Source: an uncultured Candidatus Saccharibacteria bacterium
Lineage (GTDB): Bacteria; Patescibacteriota; Saccharimonadia; Saccharimonadales; Saccharimonadaceae
NCBI GenBank assembly: GCA_938046495.1
Contig: CALIXG010000108.1
Span: forward strand, 1-8,585
Length of the DNA: 8,585 nt
Direction: 5' to 3'
In this document: in pieces, positions 1 through 6,674 of the stretch
Position numbering within the stretch: position 1 is the first letter of the stretch
Layout of the letters: each line of letters starts with the position of its first letter
Program-made: the position numbers and the translations under genes
The notes under the pieces: model-generated
The model's database searches: none
Told to the model about the DNA's origin: nothing
The model's input: the letters and a program-made list of their open reading frames with translations, nothing else

Positions 1-434
1 CTCGTCGCGCTTATCACGATCACAATATCGGCCTGATTATCGTCGACTACCTCCAGTTGATTACCGGCTCCGATCGCTATGCTGGCAACCGCGTGCAAGA
101 GGTGACCGAAATTTCTCGTGGCCTGAAGATTCTCGCCCGTGAACTTGAAATTCCCGTAATTGCTCTGGCTCAGCTCTCCCGTAGTGTCACCGGCCGTGAC
201 GATCCAAGACCAGTACTTTCCGACCTCCGTGAATCCGGCTCCATCGAGCAGGACGCCGACCTTGTAATGTTCCTGCACCGTGTCGACTATTACCACCAAG
301 AAGAAGGCTACGAACCGACCAACATCACCGAACTACTCATAGCCAAGCACCGCCACGGTGCCATCGGTAAGATTGAACTTTATTTCCATCCAGAATTATT
401 GCGCTTTATGAATCTCGACAAAACCCGCGAATAA
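1..434 (+). CDS. dnaB: Replicative DNA helicase DnaB, C-terminal part (5' end outside window)
   Basis: Partial gene, read in frame from base 3 to a TAA at 432-434, giving the last 143 residues of the hexameric helicase that unwinds DNA at the replication fork. The sequence shows the RecA-like motor core: a Walker B strand (LIIVDYLQL) near the start, then EVTEISRGLK, the ALAQLSR segment, and the very conserved SDLRESGSIEQDADLVMFLHR block, which in this family carries the helicase motif H3/H4 region. The tail (ELLIAKHRHGAIGKIELYF) is the normal DnaB ending, so the 3' end is intact. The Walker A loop and the N-terminal DnaG-binding domain lie upstream of the window. An in-frame TTG at 57 is not a start, because homology continues to the window edge. 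The family assignment is secure. The next gene starts 99 bases downstream with its own promoter. Confidence 0.96.
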   Translation, partial: RRAYHDHNIGLIIVDYLQLITGSDRYAGNRVQEVTEISRGLKILARELEIPVIALAQLSRSVTGRDDPRPVLSDLRESGSIEQDADLVMFLHRVDYYHQEEGYEPTNITELLIAKHRHGAIGKIELYFHPELLRFMNLDKTRE

Positions 435-480
435 AACCGAGTTTTCGTCTATTAAAATCTTAACTCTCCCTATTTCGAAG

Positions 481-501
481 GATCGAACCGCGATCGTTTT
501 T
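481..501 (+). terminator. Possible weak intrinsic terminator after dnaB
   Basis: GATCG (481-485), a five-base loop and CGATC (491-495) form a short stem, followed by G and a run of five T. The stem is only 5 bp, so this is tentative. It lies between the dnaB stop and the next promoter, where a terminator would be expected. Confidence 0.3.
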
Positions 502-518
502 AAGTTTTTGCTTAAATT

Positions 519-534
519 TGCTATAATAGAAACG
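519..534 (+). promoter_or_regulatory. Extended -10 promoter of the membrane protein gene at 534
   Basis: TG at 519-520, one spacer base, then a perfect TATAAT at 522-527. Taking the last T as -7 puts +1 on base 534, the G of the GTG start. No good TTGACA-like -35 stands at 16-18 bp, as is usual for extended -10 promoters. There is no Shine-Dalgarno before the start, consistent with a leaderless mRNA. Confidence 0.7.
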
Positions 535-1997
535 TGGGTAAACTCAATCCAAACAAATTTTTCTTATTTCGCCATCGTTTCAAACTTGGCTATTTATTAC
601 TTGGATTAATTTTCACCGGTTTACTTTTCTTCCTACCACTCATCACACCTAATGGCCTCTCGAATGATGAAATTACTTTCACTACTAAAACTTTTGAACT
701 CAATCGTCACACCATTTTTCGCGAAGTGATTGTCGATCTACCTTATCATTTGCTCCAAAAGGGAATCTTCAAAATTTTCGGCGTCTCACCTTACACAATC
801 ATGTTACCGAGTGTAATTATTGGCGCCATTACCTGTATTTTAATTATTCTCCTCCTTAACCGCTGGTTCAAAAACAACACTGCCATCATGGCCAGCATTA
901 TTACTGTGCTTTCTTCCAGCTTCCTTTTTATCTCTGGTAGCGGCACTGCCTTAATCATGATTTTATTCTGGACCACACTTTTGCTCTGGCTCGGCTCTAA
1001 AGTCCAAGGAGAAAACAAACCAAAGGCCAGCTGGTGCTTCCTGTTTGGCATTTTTATGTGTCTAAGCATTTTTACTCCATACATGCTTTACCTGAATTTC
1101 TTCATTTTAATCTACGTTTTTGTTCATCCACATCTGCGCTTTACTCTCAAAAATCTTCCGAAGATTCCTCTCATTATTTTCAGCCTAATGGTAATTTCTA
1201 CCGTTACCACACTAATTTTGCGTGGTCTTAAACACCCAGAGATTTTTACCGAACTCCTACTCATGCCTAATTTCTCTTTTACCAACTACTTCCATAACCT
1301 CGGAAACGCTGTGCGGGTAGCGATTACCTGGAACGGATTAGTCGAAAGCACCTTCCTCGCTCCACTTTATGGCTTACCGGCCATTACCCTAGCCATTATC
1401 GGCTTCATTTCCACCTTCAAGGGTTTTTTCGCTTCCCGAAACTCTATGGCCTTCCTGCTTACGATTTTTACCTTATTAATTTCTGGCCTTAACTCACAAA
1501 TGATTATTCTATTCATTTTGCCACTCGCCATTTTAGTTGCACATGGTATGAAATATATTCTGCATAAATGGTCAAGTATTTTCCCATATAACCCCTATGC
1601 CAAGGTCATTGGCGTGCTGCCGATTGGTTTATTCATGCTCATCGTTATCATCTCTGATCTAAACCATTTCGTTTATGGCTATCGTTATAGCGCACCCGTC
1701 GCCAACCAATTTACGAACGACATTAAACTCCTCGATCGCTATTACGAAAATAATTTGCTCTATCTACCGGAAAATCAAGAAAATCGTAACTTTTATGTTC
1801 ATTTAGCTAACTCACATACCATCTTCAATAAAACTCCGAAGTATCAATACATCTCGAATCTCAGTGAGAATACGAAGAAGCATAATATTATTAGTTTCGA
1901 GAAAATTACCGATACGGAACATTACGAACTCGAACATATCGTCACCAACGAAAAATCTCAAAATGCCGACCGTCTCTATCTTTATAAATCCAAGTAA
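534..1997 (+). CDS. Polytopic membrane protein, probable GT-C type (PMT/ArnT-like) glycosyltransferase
   Basis: The 487-residue protein has about ten hydrophobic membrane segments, roughly at residues 17-36, 88-108, 115-135, 138-154, 168-197, 210-229, 277-296, 305-337 and 357-375, then a soluble tail of about 110 residues (380-487). After the first span the outer loop has GLSNDE (41-46) and later a DLPYHLLQKGIFKIFG stretch. An acidic pair in the first loop and a following amphipathic helix are typical of GT-C enzymes that take sugar from a polyprenyl-phosphate donor on the outer face of the membrane. The specific family is inferred from this layout, not from strong motif identity, so donor and acceptor are unknown. 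The GTG start at 534 is chosen because it coincides with the predicted transcription start. A plausible role is surface glycan or glycoprotein assembly. It could also be another multi-span family with a similar profile. Confidence 0.6.
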   Translation: MGKLNPNKFFLFRHRFKLGYLLLGLIFTGLLFFLPLITPNGLSNDEITFTTKTFELNRHTIFREVIVDLPYHLLQKGIFKIFGVSPYTIMLPSVIIGAITCILIILLLNRWFKNNTAIMASIITVLSSSFLFISGSGTALIMILFWTTLLLWLGSKVQGENKPKASWCFLFGIFMCLSIFTPYMLYLNFFILIYVFVHPHLRFTLKNLPKIPLIIFSLMVISTVTTLILRGLKHPEIFTELLLMPNFSFTNYFHNLGNAVRVAITWNGLVESTFLAPLYGLPAITLAIIGFISTFKGFFASRNSMAFLLTIFTLLISGLNSQMIILFILPLAILVAHGMKYILHKWSSIFPYNPYAKVIGVLPIGLFMLIVIISDLNHFVYGYRYSAPVANQFTNDIKLLDRYYENNLLYLPENQENRNFYVHLANSHTIFNKTPKYQYISNLSENTKKHNIISFEKITDTEHYELEHIVTNEKSQNADRLYLYKSK

Positions 1998-2001
1998 GAG
2001 A

Positions 2002-2017
2002 TGTTATAATAAATATT
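2002..2017 (+). promoter_or_regulatory. Extended -10 promoter of ebfC-recR
   Basis: TG at 2002-2003, one base, then TATAAT at 2005-2010, placed just five bases after the upstream stop codon. Predicted +1 is about 2017, giving a leader of about 31 nt that contains AGGAG at 2038-2042, five bases before the ATG. Confidence 0.65.
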
Positions 2018-2047
2018 AATTAAGAATAGAGAATAATAGGAGAAATT

Positions 2048-2350
2048 ATGGGTGCTACCTTTGACCAGATGAAAATGCTTAATGAACTTCGTAAAGCACA
2101 AAAAGATCTCAAAAATGAAATTGTAGAAGTAGAAGCCGGCGACGGTGCTGTCGTAGTCCAGATTACCGGTGAACTGAAAGTGAAAAAAGTTACCATCGAC
2201 CCAGAACGTGTCGATCTCGAAGACATCGCCGAACTCGAACGTTGGATTGAAAACTGCTTCCGTGATGGTTACGCTAAAGCCCAAGAAATTGCTGCCGACA
2301 AAATGAAACCTTTGATGGGCCAACTTGGCAATCTAGGACTTGGCGCTTAA
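2048..2350 (+). CDS. ebfC: Nucleoid-associated protein, YbaB/EbfC family
   Basis: The 100-residue protein has the standard length and layout of YbaB/EbfC: an N-terminal helix with MKMLNELRKAQKDL, a central beta sheet (GDGAVVVQITGELKVKKVTIDPE), then two helices and a glycine-rich tail (QLGNLGLGA). Members form tweezer-shaped homodimers that bind DNA and help organise the nucleoid; this is family knowledge. The start is fixed by AGGAG five bases upstream. The TAA stop overlaps the recR ATG by one base (TAATG), so the two are translationally coupled. In many bacteria the order is dnaX-ebfC-recR; here dnaX is absent and an unrelated membrane protein gene precedes it. ebfC next to recR strongly supports the call. 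Confidence 0.93.
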   Translation: MGATFDQMKMLNELRKAQKDLKNEIVEVEAGDGAVVVQITGELKVKKVTIDPERVDLEDIAELERWIENCFRDGYAKAQEIAADKMKPLMGQLGNLGLGA

Positions 2351-2955
2351 TGCTCCCTAGAGCACTCACTGATACTATCGACGCGCTAGGTAAACTGCCA
2401 GGCGTAGGGAATAAAACCGCCGAACGCTATGCGACCTATCTTTTTCGCAGCGATCGTAAAATCTCTCAGCATCTAGTCCATGCTCTAGAAAATTTACACG
2501 AACAAGTCAAAACCTGTCCAATTACTTTTGCTTTAATCAATGCCGATGAAGAAGTTTCGCCACTTTATGATTCACCAGAACGGGATAAGACTACCATTCT
2601 GGTCGTCGAAGAACCGCTAGATATCTATGCCTTTGAACAAACCAAAGAATATCATGGCACCTATCATGTTCTTGGTGGTGCTATTTCGCCGATTGACGGC
2701 ATCACACCAGAAGTCTTACATATCAAAGAATTAATTTCTCGCGTCGAAAACGATCAAGCCAAAGAAATTATTATCGCCACTAATCCGAGCGTAGAAGGGG
2801 AAAGCACGGCTCTGCTTTTACAAAAAATGCTTTCGGAAAAATACCCCGAGCTTATCATCACGCGCCTAGCCCGCGGCCTTCCACTCGGCGTTGATTTGTC
2901 TTTTGCCGATCAAATTACGCTAAGTGCCGCTTTAAACAATCGCACCAATCTCTAA
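2350..2955 (+). CDS. recR: Recombination mediator RecR with degenerate zinc finger
   Basis: The 201-residue protein is of normal length for RecR, which works with RecO (and RecF) to load RecA onto SSB-coated single-stranded DNA. Visible domains are a helix-hairpin-helix (LPGVGNKTAERYA, 16-28), a central region where the four-cysteine zinc finger should be (56-73), a TOPRIM domain with TILVVEEPLDIYAFEQ (81-96), YHVLGGAISPIDGI (105-118) and ATNPSVEGESTA (143-154), and the C-terminal RLARGLPLGVDLSFADQITL motif. The oddity is that only Cys56 of the zinc ligands remains; by alignment to the flanking RD motif, the others are Thr59, Ser70 and Tyr73. The rest is well conserved, so the gene looks functional. 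It is coupled to ebfC by TAATG and shares its promoter. Confidence 0.95.
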   Translation: MLPRALTDTIDALGKLPGVGNKTAERYATYLFRSDRKISQHLVHALENLHEQVKTCPITFALINADEEVSPLYDSPERDKTTILVVEEPLDIYAFEQTKEYHGTYHVLGGAISPIDGITPEVLHIKELISRVENDQAKEIIIATNPSVEGESTALLLQKMLSEKYPELIITRLARGLPLGVDLSFADQITLSAALNNRTNL

Positions 2956-3030
2956 TTTATTTAAGCGCCTCATTAAGTATCTGCGCAAATTTCAAATTTT
3001 CATTATAGTCATTTTTTCTCTCTGTTTTTG

Positions 3031-3046
3031 TGTTATAATTTATCTA
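3031..3046 (+). promoter_or_regulatory. Extended -10 promoter of rmuC
   Basis: TG at 3031-3032, one base, then TATAAT at 3034-3039, preceded by a T-rich stretch. Predicted +1 is about 3046, leaving a leader of about 19 nt with AGAGGA (3055-3060) four bases before the ATG at 3065. Confidence 0.65.
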
Positions 3047-3064
3047 TTAGCATAAGAGGATTTC

Positions 3065-4306
3065 ATGGATATTACCACACTTATTTTACTCATCGTTTCG
3101 GTCGTCAACCTAATCATTTTGTTTATCGTTTTTTCGAAAACCAATCAAAAAAATACCGATCTGCCAGAACTTAAAAATCGTATCGCCACTTTGCAGGATC
3201 AAACTACGCAAACTTTTGCCAATATGAACGAGCGCATGATTCGCATCGAAACCAATGTCGACCGCGTCACTAAGGATATTGGTACTAACTTCCGCGAAAA
3301 TCGTAAAGAAATCTCCGATAATTTTGGCTTAGTTCAAAAAACCCTCGATACTCGTGTCCGCGAACTTCAAGATCATAACACCAAGAAACTCGAGGAAATG
3401 CGCCAAACTGTCGACGAAAAATTACAGGCTTCGGTTGAAAAACGTTTTAATGAAAGCTTTAAGACTATTTCCACCCAGCTTACCCAGGTCTATCAAGGTC
3501 TCGGTGAGATGAAAACTCTCGCTAACGGTGTCGGTGACCTAAAAAAAGTTATGGAAGGCGTCAAGACCCGCGGCATTTATGGCGAAGTTCAACTTGGCAA
3601 CATTATCAGCGACACTTTAAGTTCAGACCAATATTGTGAAAATATTGCTACTAAAAAAGGCTCCAGTGATCGTGTCGAGTTCGCCGTCAAAATGCCTGGC
3701 AAAGATGAATCTACTCAGGTCTTTCTACCAATCGACAGTAAATTCCCCGTGGAAAATTATCAGCGTCTAATCGCCGCCTATGAACAGGGAGATAAAACGG
3801 AAATTCAAAAATTCCAAAAAGCCCTTGCTATCGATGTCAAAGAGCAGGCCAAAAAAATTTCCGCCAAATATATCGACCCACCACACACCACTGAGTTCGC
3901 TATGATGTTCTTGCCAACCGAATCGCTCTACGCCGAAATCCTCCGCATTCCTGGCCTCGACGATGAAATCCGCCAAAAATTCCATATCACCATCGCTTCA
4001 CCAAGTACTTTGCCAGTTATTCTTTCTGGCCTTCTTATGGGCTTCCGTACTCTCGCCATTGAAAAACGCAGTAGTGAAGTTTGGCAAATTCTGGGTGCAG
4101 TTAAAAGTCAATTTGGCAAATTTGGCGACCTCCTCGAAGCTACCAAAAAGAAACTTCAGGAATCCGCTAACAAAATCGATGCCGCTGCCACCACTTCCCG
4201 CGTCATCGAGCGTAAACTCAAAAATGTCGAATCCTTACCAAGTAGCGAAAGCCTTAAATTGCTCGACGGGCTCGACGATCAAAACTTCGATGCCGAAGAA
4301 AATTAA
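3065..4306 (+). CDS. rmuC: RmuC family DNA recombination protein
   Basis: The 413-residue protein has an N-terminal membrane anchor (about 4-24), a long charged region likely to form a coiled coil (about 35-140) and a C-terminal RmuC domain (about 160-390). The domain shows the family's hallmark blocks: KTRGIYGEVQLGNI (167-180), the nuclease-like LPIDSKFP (221-228), KYIDPPHTTEFAMMFLPTE (268-286), and MGFRTLAIEKRSSEVW (325-340) followed by GAVKSQFGKFG. RmuC proteins are predicted PD-(D/E)XK-type nucleases; in E. coli rmuC affects recombination at inverted repeats. The Glu in GEVQL and the D-x-K in IDSK are the likely metal-site residues, which is inference. The start is set by an AGAGGA site. 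It follows recR after 109 bases but has its own promoter, and ends at a strong bidirectional terminator. Confidence 0.94.
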   Translation: MDITTLILLIVSVVNLIILFIVFSKTNQKNTDLPELKNRIATLQDQTTQTFANMNERMIRIETNVDRVTKDIGTNFRENRKEISDNFGLVQKTLDTRVRELQDHNTKKLEEMRQTVDEKLQASVEKRFNESFKTISTQLTQVYQGLGEMKTLANGVGDLKKVMEGVKTRGIYGEVQLGNIISDTLSSDQYCENIATKKGSSDRVEFAVKMPGKDESTQVFLPIDSKFPVENYQRLIAAYEQGDKTEIQKFQKALAIDVKEQAKKISAKYIDPPHTTEFAMMFLPTESLYAEILRIPGLDDEIRQKFHITIASPSTLPVILSGLLMGFRTLAIEKRSSEVWQILGAVKSQFGKFGDLLEATKKKLQESANKIDAAATTSRVIERKLKNVESLPSSESLKLLDGLDDQNFDAEEN

Positions 4307-4314
4307 TTAACCTA

Positions 4315-4347
4315 AAAAAATATAGTGCTCATCGCACTATATTTTTT
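4315..4347. terminator. Bidirectional intrinsic terminator between rmuC and ackA
   Basis: A perfect 14-bp inverted repeat: six A plus TATAGTGC (4315-4328), loop TCATC, then GCACTATA plus six T (4334-4347). It lies between the two converging stops (4306 and 4362). The A run serves as the U tract in the opposite direction, so one hairpin can end both transcripts. Confidence 0.9.
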
Positions 4348-4359
4348 CATTTCACGTCC

Positions 4360-5547
4360 TTATTCCGCCAAAATCAAGTTTGCGCGTTCGATCATTTCGC
4401 TTGTTTCATCCGTACGCACTACATAAATTGGCTTAGATTCATCTTTCGAAATCAAAGTGTGGCGTTCTGGCATTTCACCAGTATTTTTCTCGGCATCCAG
4501 CTCAAAGCCAAGGTATTTCATCTTTTGAATTACTTGCCTACGCACATCATCCGAGCGCTCACCGATGGTTGCGGTAAAGACCAAAGCGTCTACGCCACCC
4601 ATTGAAGCAATCATCTGACTGATACAAGCCTGCAAGCGATAAATATAGAGGGAATAAGCGAATGAGCCCATCTTGTCGCCCTCATCACGTAATTGAATTA
4701 CCGCACGAAGATCATCTGATACCCCAGAAACGCCAAGCAAACCACACTGCCTATTTAGATAGCGCTCAAGTTCCACGTCATCTTCAATCTTCAACGCGCG
4801 CTTCATTGCTAGTGCCGCCGCCACATCCATTGAACCTGTACGAGTCGCCATCATTACCCCTTCAAGTGGTGTATAGCCCATCGTTGTATCGTGAGATTTA
4901 CCCTTATAAACCGCAGTAATCGAAGCCCCCGAGCCAATATGACAAACTACTACTTTTTCTGGCAAAATTTCACTTTGCTTCATATAACGTACCACCGAGC
5001 CAACCGACAAACCATGAAATCCCCACTTTTTAATATCAAACTTCTCAGCTAATTTTTGATCAATACAGTAAGCCTTGGCTAATTCTGGCCGTGAATTATG
5101 GAAATTTGAATCCGAAATTTCAATCACTGGTACTGAATCGAAGCGTTTCTTTAACTCAATAATTTCGTCCATCACCACCGGTACGTGAAGCGGTGCGCGA
5201 GTTCTCGCAATTTCCAATTCCTTAAAACATTCCTTATCTACGATATGATCATTGGCAAAATAAGCGCCTGGAGCCACCACACGGGCCAAAATCGCACTTA
5301 ATTTCGAAACCCCTCCTAAAAATTCCTCATCAATTAAGATTTTTTCCAGATTTCCTGCCACCTCTGAGAGTGCCTTAAAATCCGTCACTACTTTCTTCTT
5401 CTGGTCACCAGAGTTTAAAGTATAGACAATTTTCTTACCTTCAAATTCAAAGTGTAATGAACAAAGTTCCTTCATACCTTTATAGAGCGCGTACTTACGA
5501 GAACTACTGCCCGGATTGGTAATTAAAATCAGTCTTTCCGATTCCAT
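4360..5547 (-). CDS. ackA: Acetate kinase family protein (divergent)
   Basis: The 395-residue protein has the length of acetate kinase (acetate + ATP to acetyl phosphate + ADP, ASKHA fold). Blocks seen: TNPGSSSRKYAL (10-21, canonical NAGSSSLKF), LARVV (87-91), APLHVP (118-123), SDSNFHNSRP (145-154), GFHG (176-179), CHIGSGASITAVYKGKSHDT (202-221), GYTPLEGVMMATRTGSMD (224-241), GVSDDLRAV (275-283) and FTATIGERSDDVR (324-336). Against well-studied enzymes, key Asn11, Arg89, His121, Asp146, His178, His203, Arg236 and Arg281 positions are kept, but the NGAS Asn is Ser206, the GEN Asn is Arg331, the histidine of VVHGG is Ala92, and GTSH is GLSV. Activity is therefore likely but not certain, and another short acid may be the substrate. 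No pta gene is nearby. AAAGGAG lies 13 bases before the ATG, rather far. Confidence 0.87.
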   Translation of the reverse strand: MESERLILITNPGSSSRKYALYKGMKELCSLHFEFEGKKIVYTLNSGDQKKKVVTDFKALSEVAGNLEKILIDEEFLGGVSKLSAILARVVAPGAYFANDHIVDKECFKELEIARTRAPLHVPVVMDEIIELKKRFDSVPVIEISDSNFHNSRPELAKAYCIDQKLAEKFDIKKWGFHGLSVGSVVRYMKQSEILPEKVVVCHIGSGASITAVYKGKSHDTTMGYTPLEGVMMATRTGSMDVAAALAMKRALKIEDDVELERYLNRQCGLLGVSGVSDDLRAVIQLRDEGDKMGSFAYSLYIYRLQACISQMIASMGGVDALVFTATIGERSDDVRRQVIQKMKYLGFELDAEKNTGEMPERHTLISKDESKPIYVVRTDETSEMIERANLILAE

Positions 5548-5570
5548 ATTCTTTTATCTTCTCCTTTCTC

Positions 5571-5606
5571 TTAGTCTATCATAAAACCAAAGAGAAAACC
5601 GCAAGT
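5571..5606 (-). promoter_or_regulatory. Possible ackA promoter
   Basis: Reading the minus strand, TATGAT (5583 to 5578) is the best -10 upstream of the gene, with a weak ACTTGC (5606 to 5601) 17 bp before it. Predicted +1 is about 5571, giving a 24-nt leader that includes the AAAGGAG site. It lacks the extended TG seen at most promoters in the window. Confidence 0.35.
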
Positions 5607-5683
5607 CTTGCTTCACTCTTTAATCACAAATAATAAAAATCAATGCAGAAAAAAAATACAACCCCCTGTCCATTTAACCCCAT

Positions 5684-5703
5684 TCATAAAAAATCATAAA
5701 AAA
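5684..5703 (+). repeat. Two 10-bp A-tract repeats upstream of the dnaJ promoter (UP-element-like)
   Basis: TCATAAAAAA occurs twice in tandem (5684-5693, 5694-5703), placing six-A tracts exactly 10 bp apart, one helical turn. A further A8 run lies at 5649-5656. Relative to the predicted dnaJ +1 (5751) the pair covers about -67 to -48, where UP elements and bent DNA stimulate RNA polymerase. Confidence 0.5.
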
Positions 5704-5706
5704 TAG

Positions 5707-5733
5707 CTGGCACTCTTGCATTTTGAGTGCTAA
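5707..5733 (+). promoter_or_regulatory. CIRCE operator (HrcA binding site)
   Basis: CTGGCACTC (5707-5715), nine spacer bases (5716-5724), GAGTGCTAA (5725-5733). The consensus is TTAGCACTC-N9-GAGTGCTAA, so the right arm is perfect and the left arm differs at two outer bases. Spacing is exact. It overlaps the -35 and spacer of the dnaJ promoter, the expected place for heat-shock repression by HrcA. Confidence 0.92.
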
Positions 5734-5751
5734 ATATATATAATATTGCTA
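5716..5751 (+). promoter_or_regulatory. dnaJ promoter, leaderless
   Basis: TTGCAT (5716-5721) and a perfect TATAAT (5739-5744) are separated by 17 bp. Predicted +1 falls on 5751, the A of the dnaJ ATG. The -35 lies inside the CIRCE spacer. Unlike the other plus-strand promoters here it has no TG extension but does have a -35. Confidence 0.75.
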
Positions 5752-6647
5752 TGTCAAAACGTGATTATTATGAAGTTTTGGGCGTTAGTAAAAACGCTTC
5801 TGATGATGAAATTAAGAAAGCTTATCGCAAGCTCGCTCTCAAGTACCACCCAGATCGAAATCCAGGGGATAAGGAGGCGGAAGCTAAATTTAAAGAGGCT
5901 TCCGAGGCCAACGAAGTGCTTTCCGATAAGCAAAAACGTGCACGCTACGATCAATTCGGTCATGCCGGTGTGGGGAATGGTAGTACAGGCGGGCCTGGCG
6001 GCAATCCTTTTGGTGGCTATTCTTACAATAGCCAAGGATTTAATTTCGATTTTGGTGGCGCCGAGGGCTTTGACGATATCTTAAGTAATCTTTTTGGTTT
6101 CGGTGGCGGACGTACGCGCAGGAATCGTGGTTCTGATTATCGCACTACTCTGGTGATTGATTTTAAAGACGCTATTTTTGGTACTACCAAAAAGATTTCC
6201 GTCGAAGGTAATGAAATCACCCTGAAAGTTCCTGCCGGTATCGACGACGGCCAAGCGATTCGCCTGCGTGGTCGAGGTGGTCCCGCCCCTGAAAAAGGCG
6301 GTGAGAACGGTGATCTCTTAGTTCAAATACGCGTACAACCGCACAAAACCATTAGCCGCGAAGGCTACATTCTGCTCTCTGAGCAGCACATCTCTATGGT
6401 CGACGCCGCTCTTGGTACCGAAGTAGAAGTCGAAACTATCGACGGTAAAGTCACCATGAAAATTCCCGCCGGCACTCAATCTGGCACACCATTTAAACTA
6501 TCCAAGCATGGCGTCCCGATGAACAACGGTGAACGTGGTCCACATATTATCAACATCGTAGTCGATACTCCAACTGGTTTATCTAAAAAGCAAAAAGAAT
6601 TACTAGAAGAATTCAAGACTGCTAAAAAACGCGGCTTCTGGAACTAA
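5751..6647 (+). CDS. dnaJ: DnaJ-type co-chaperone lacking the zinc finger
   Basis: The 298-residue Hsp40 stimulates the DnaK ATPase and delivers clients. It has a J domain (4-69) with HPD at 33-35, a Gly/Phe-rich linker (70-120), and two substrate-binding beta domains: CTD I (about 128-210; [20 protein letters not shown]) and CTD II (about 211-278; [20 protein letters not shown]), then a short helical tail. The CxxCxGxG zinc-finger repeats that classical DnaJ inserts in CTD I are wholly absent, and the protein has no cysteine at all. That makes it a type II (CbpA/DnaJB1-like) architecture, although the tail and CTD II resemble DnaJ. The ATG at 5751 is preferred over an in-frame GTG at 5727, which lies inside the CIRCE element and upstream of the predicted +1. 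dnaK and grpE are not in the window. Expression should rise on heat shock through HrcA. Confidence 0.94.
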   Translation: MSKRDYYEVLGVSKNASDDEIKKAYRKLALKYHPDRNPGDKEAEAKFKEASEANEVLSDKQKRARYDQFGHAGVGNGSTGGPGGNPFGGYSYNSQGFNFDFGGAEGFDDILSNLFGFGGGRTRRNRGSDYRTTLVIDFKDAIFGTTKKISVEGNEITLKVPAGIDDGQAIRLRGRGGPAPEKGGENGDLLVQIRVQPHKTISREGYILLSEQHISMVDAALGTEVEVETIDGKVTMKIPAGTQSGTPFKLSKHGVPMNNGERGPHIINIVVDTPTGLSKKQKELLEEFKTAKKRGFWN

Positions 6648-6658
6648 TCTTAAGATTA
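6645..6658. repeat. 14-bp perfect palindrome over the dnaJ stop codon
   Basis: TAATCTTAAGATTA reads the same on both strands and includes the TAA stop (6645-6647). It has no loop and no T-tract, so it is not an intrinsic terminator. It may be chance in AT-rich DNA. Confidence 0.4.
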
Positions 6659-6674
6659 CTCCACGCCCCCTAAG

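Noticed and set aside
1982..2323. Minus-strand frames opposite ebfC
   Set aside because: They are shadows of ebfC; their translations are low-complexity Phe- or Ser-rich and run across the ebfC promoter.
2956..3000. Possible terminator after recR (GCGC ... GCGC)
   Set aside because: Only four base pairs form around a 12-base loop, and the flanks do not pair well; the T-run downstream belongs to the rmuC promoter region.
4662..4919. Plus-strand 85-codon frame opposite ackA
   Set aside because: It is antisense to a well-conserved gene, with proline- and serine-rich low-complexity translation and no promoter or ribosome site.
5727..5750. In-frame GTG extension that would add eight residues to DnaJ
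   Set aside because: The GTG lies in the right arm of the CIRCE operator and upstream of the predicted +1, and the added residues do not belong to the J domain, which starts at [11 protein letters not shown].
6645..6658. Palindrome at the dnaJ stop as a terminator
   Set aside because: It has no loop and no T-tract, and the sequence that follows is C-rich, so it does not fit an intrinsic terminator.
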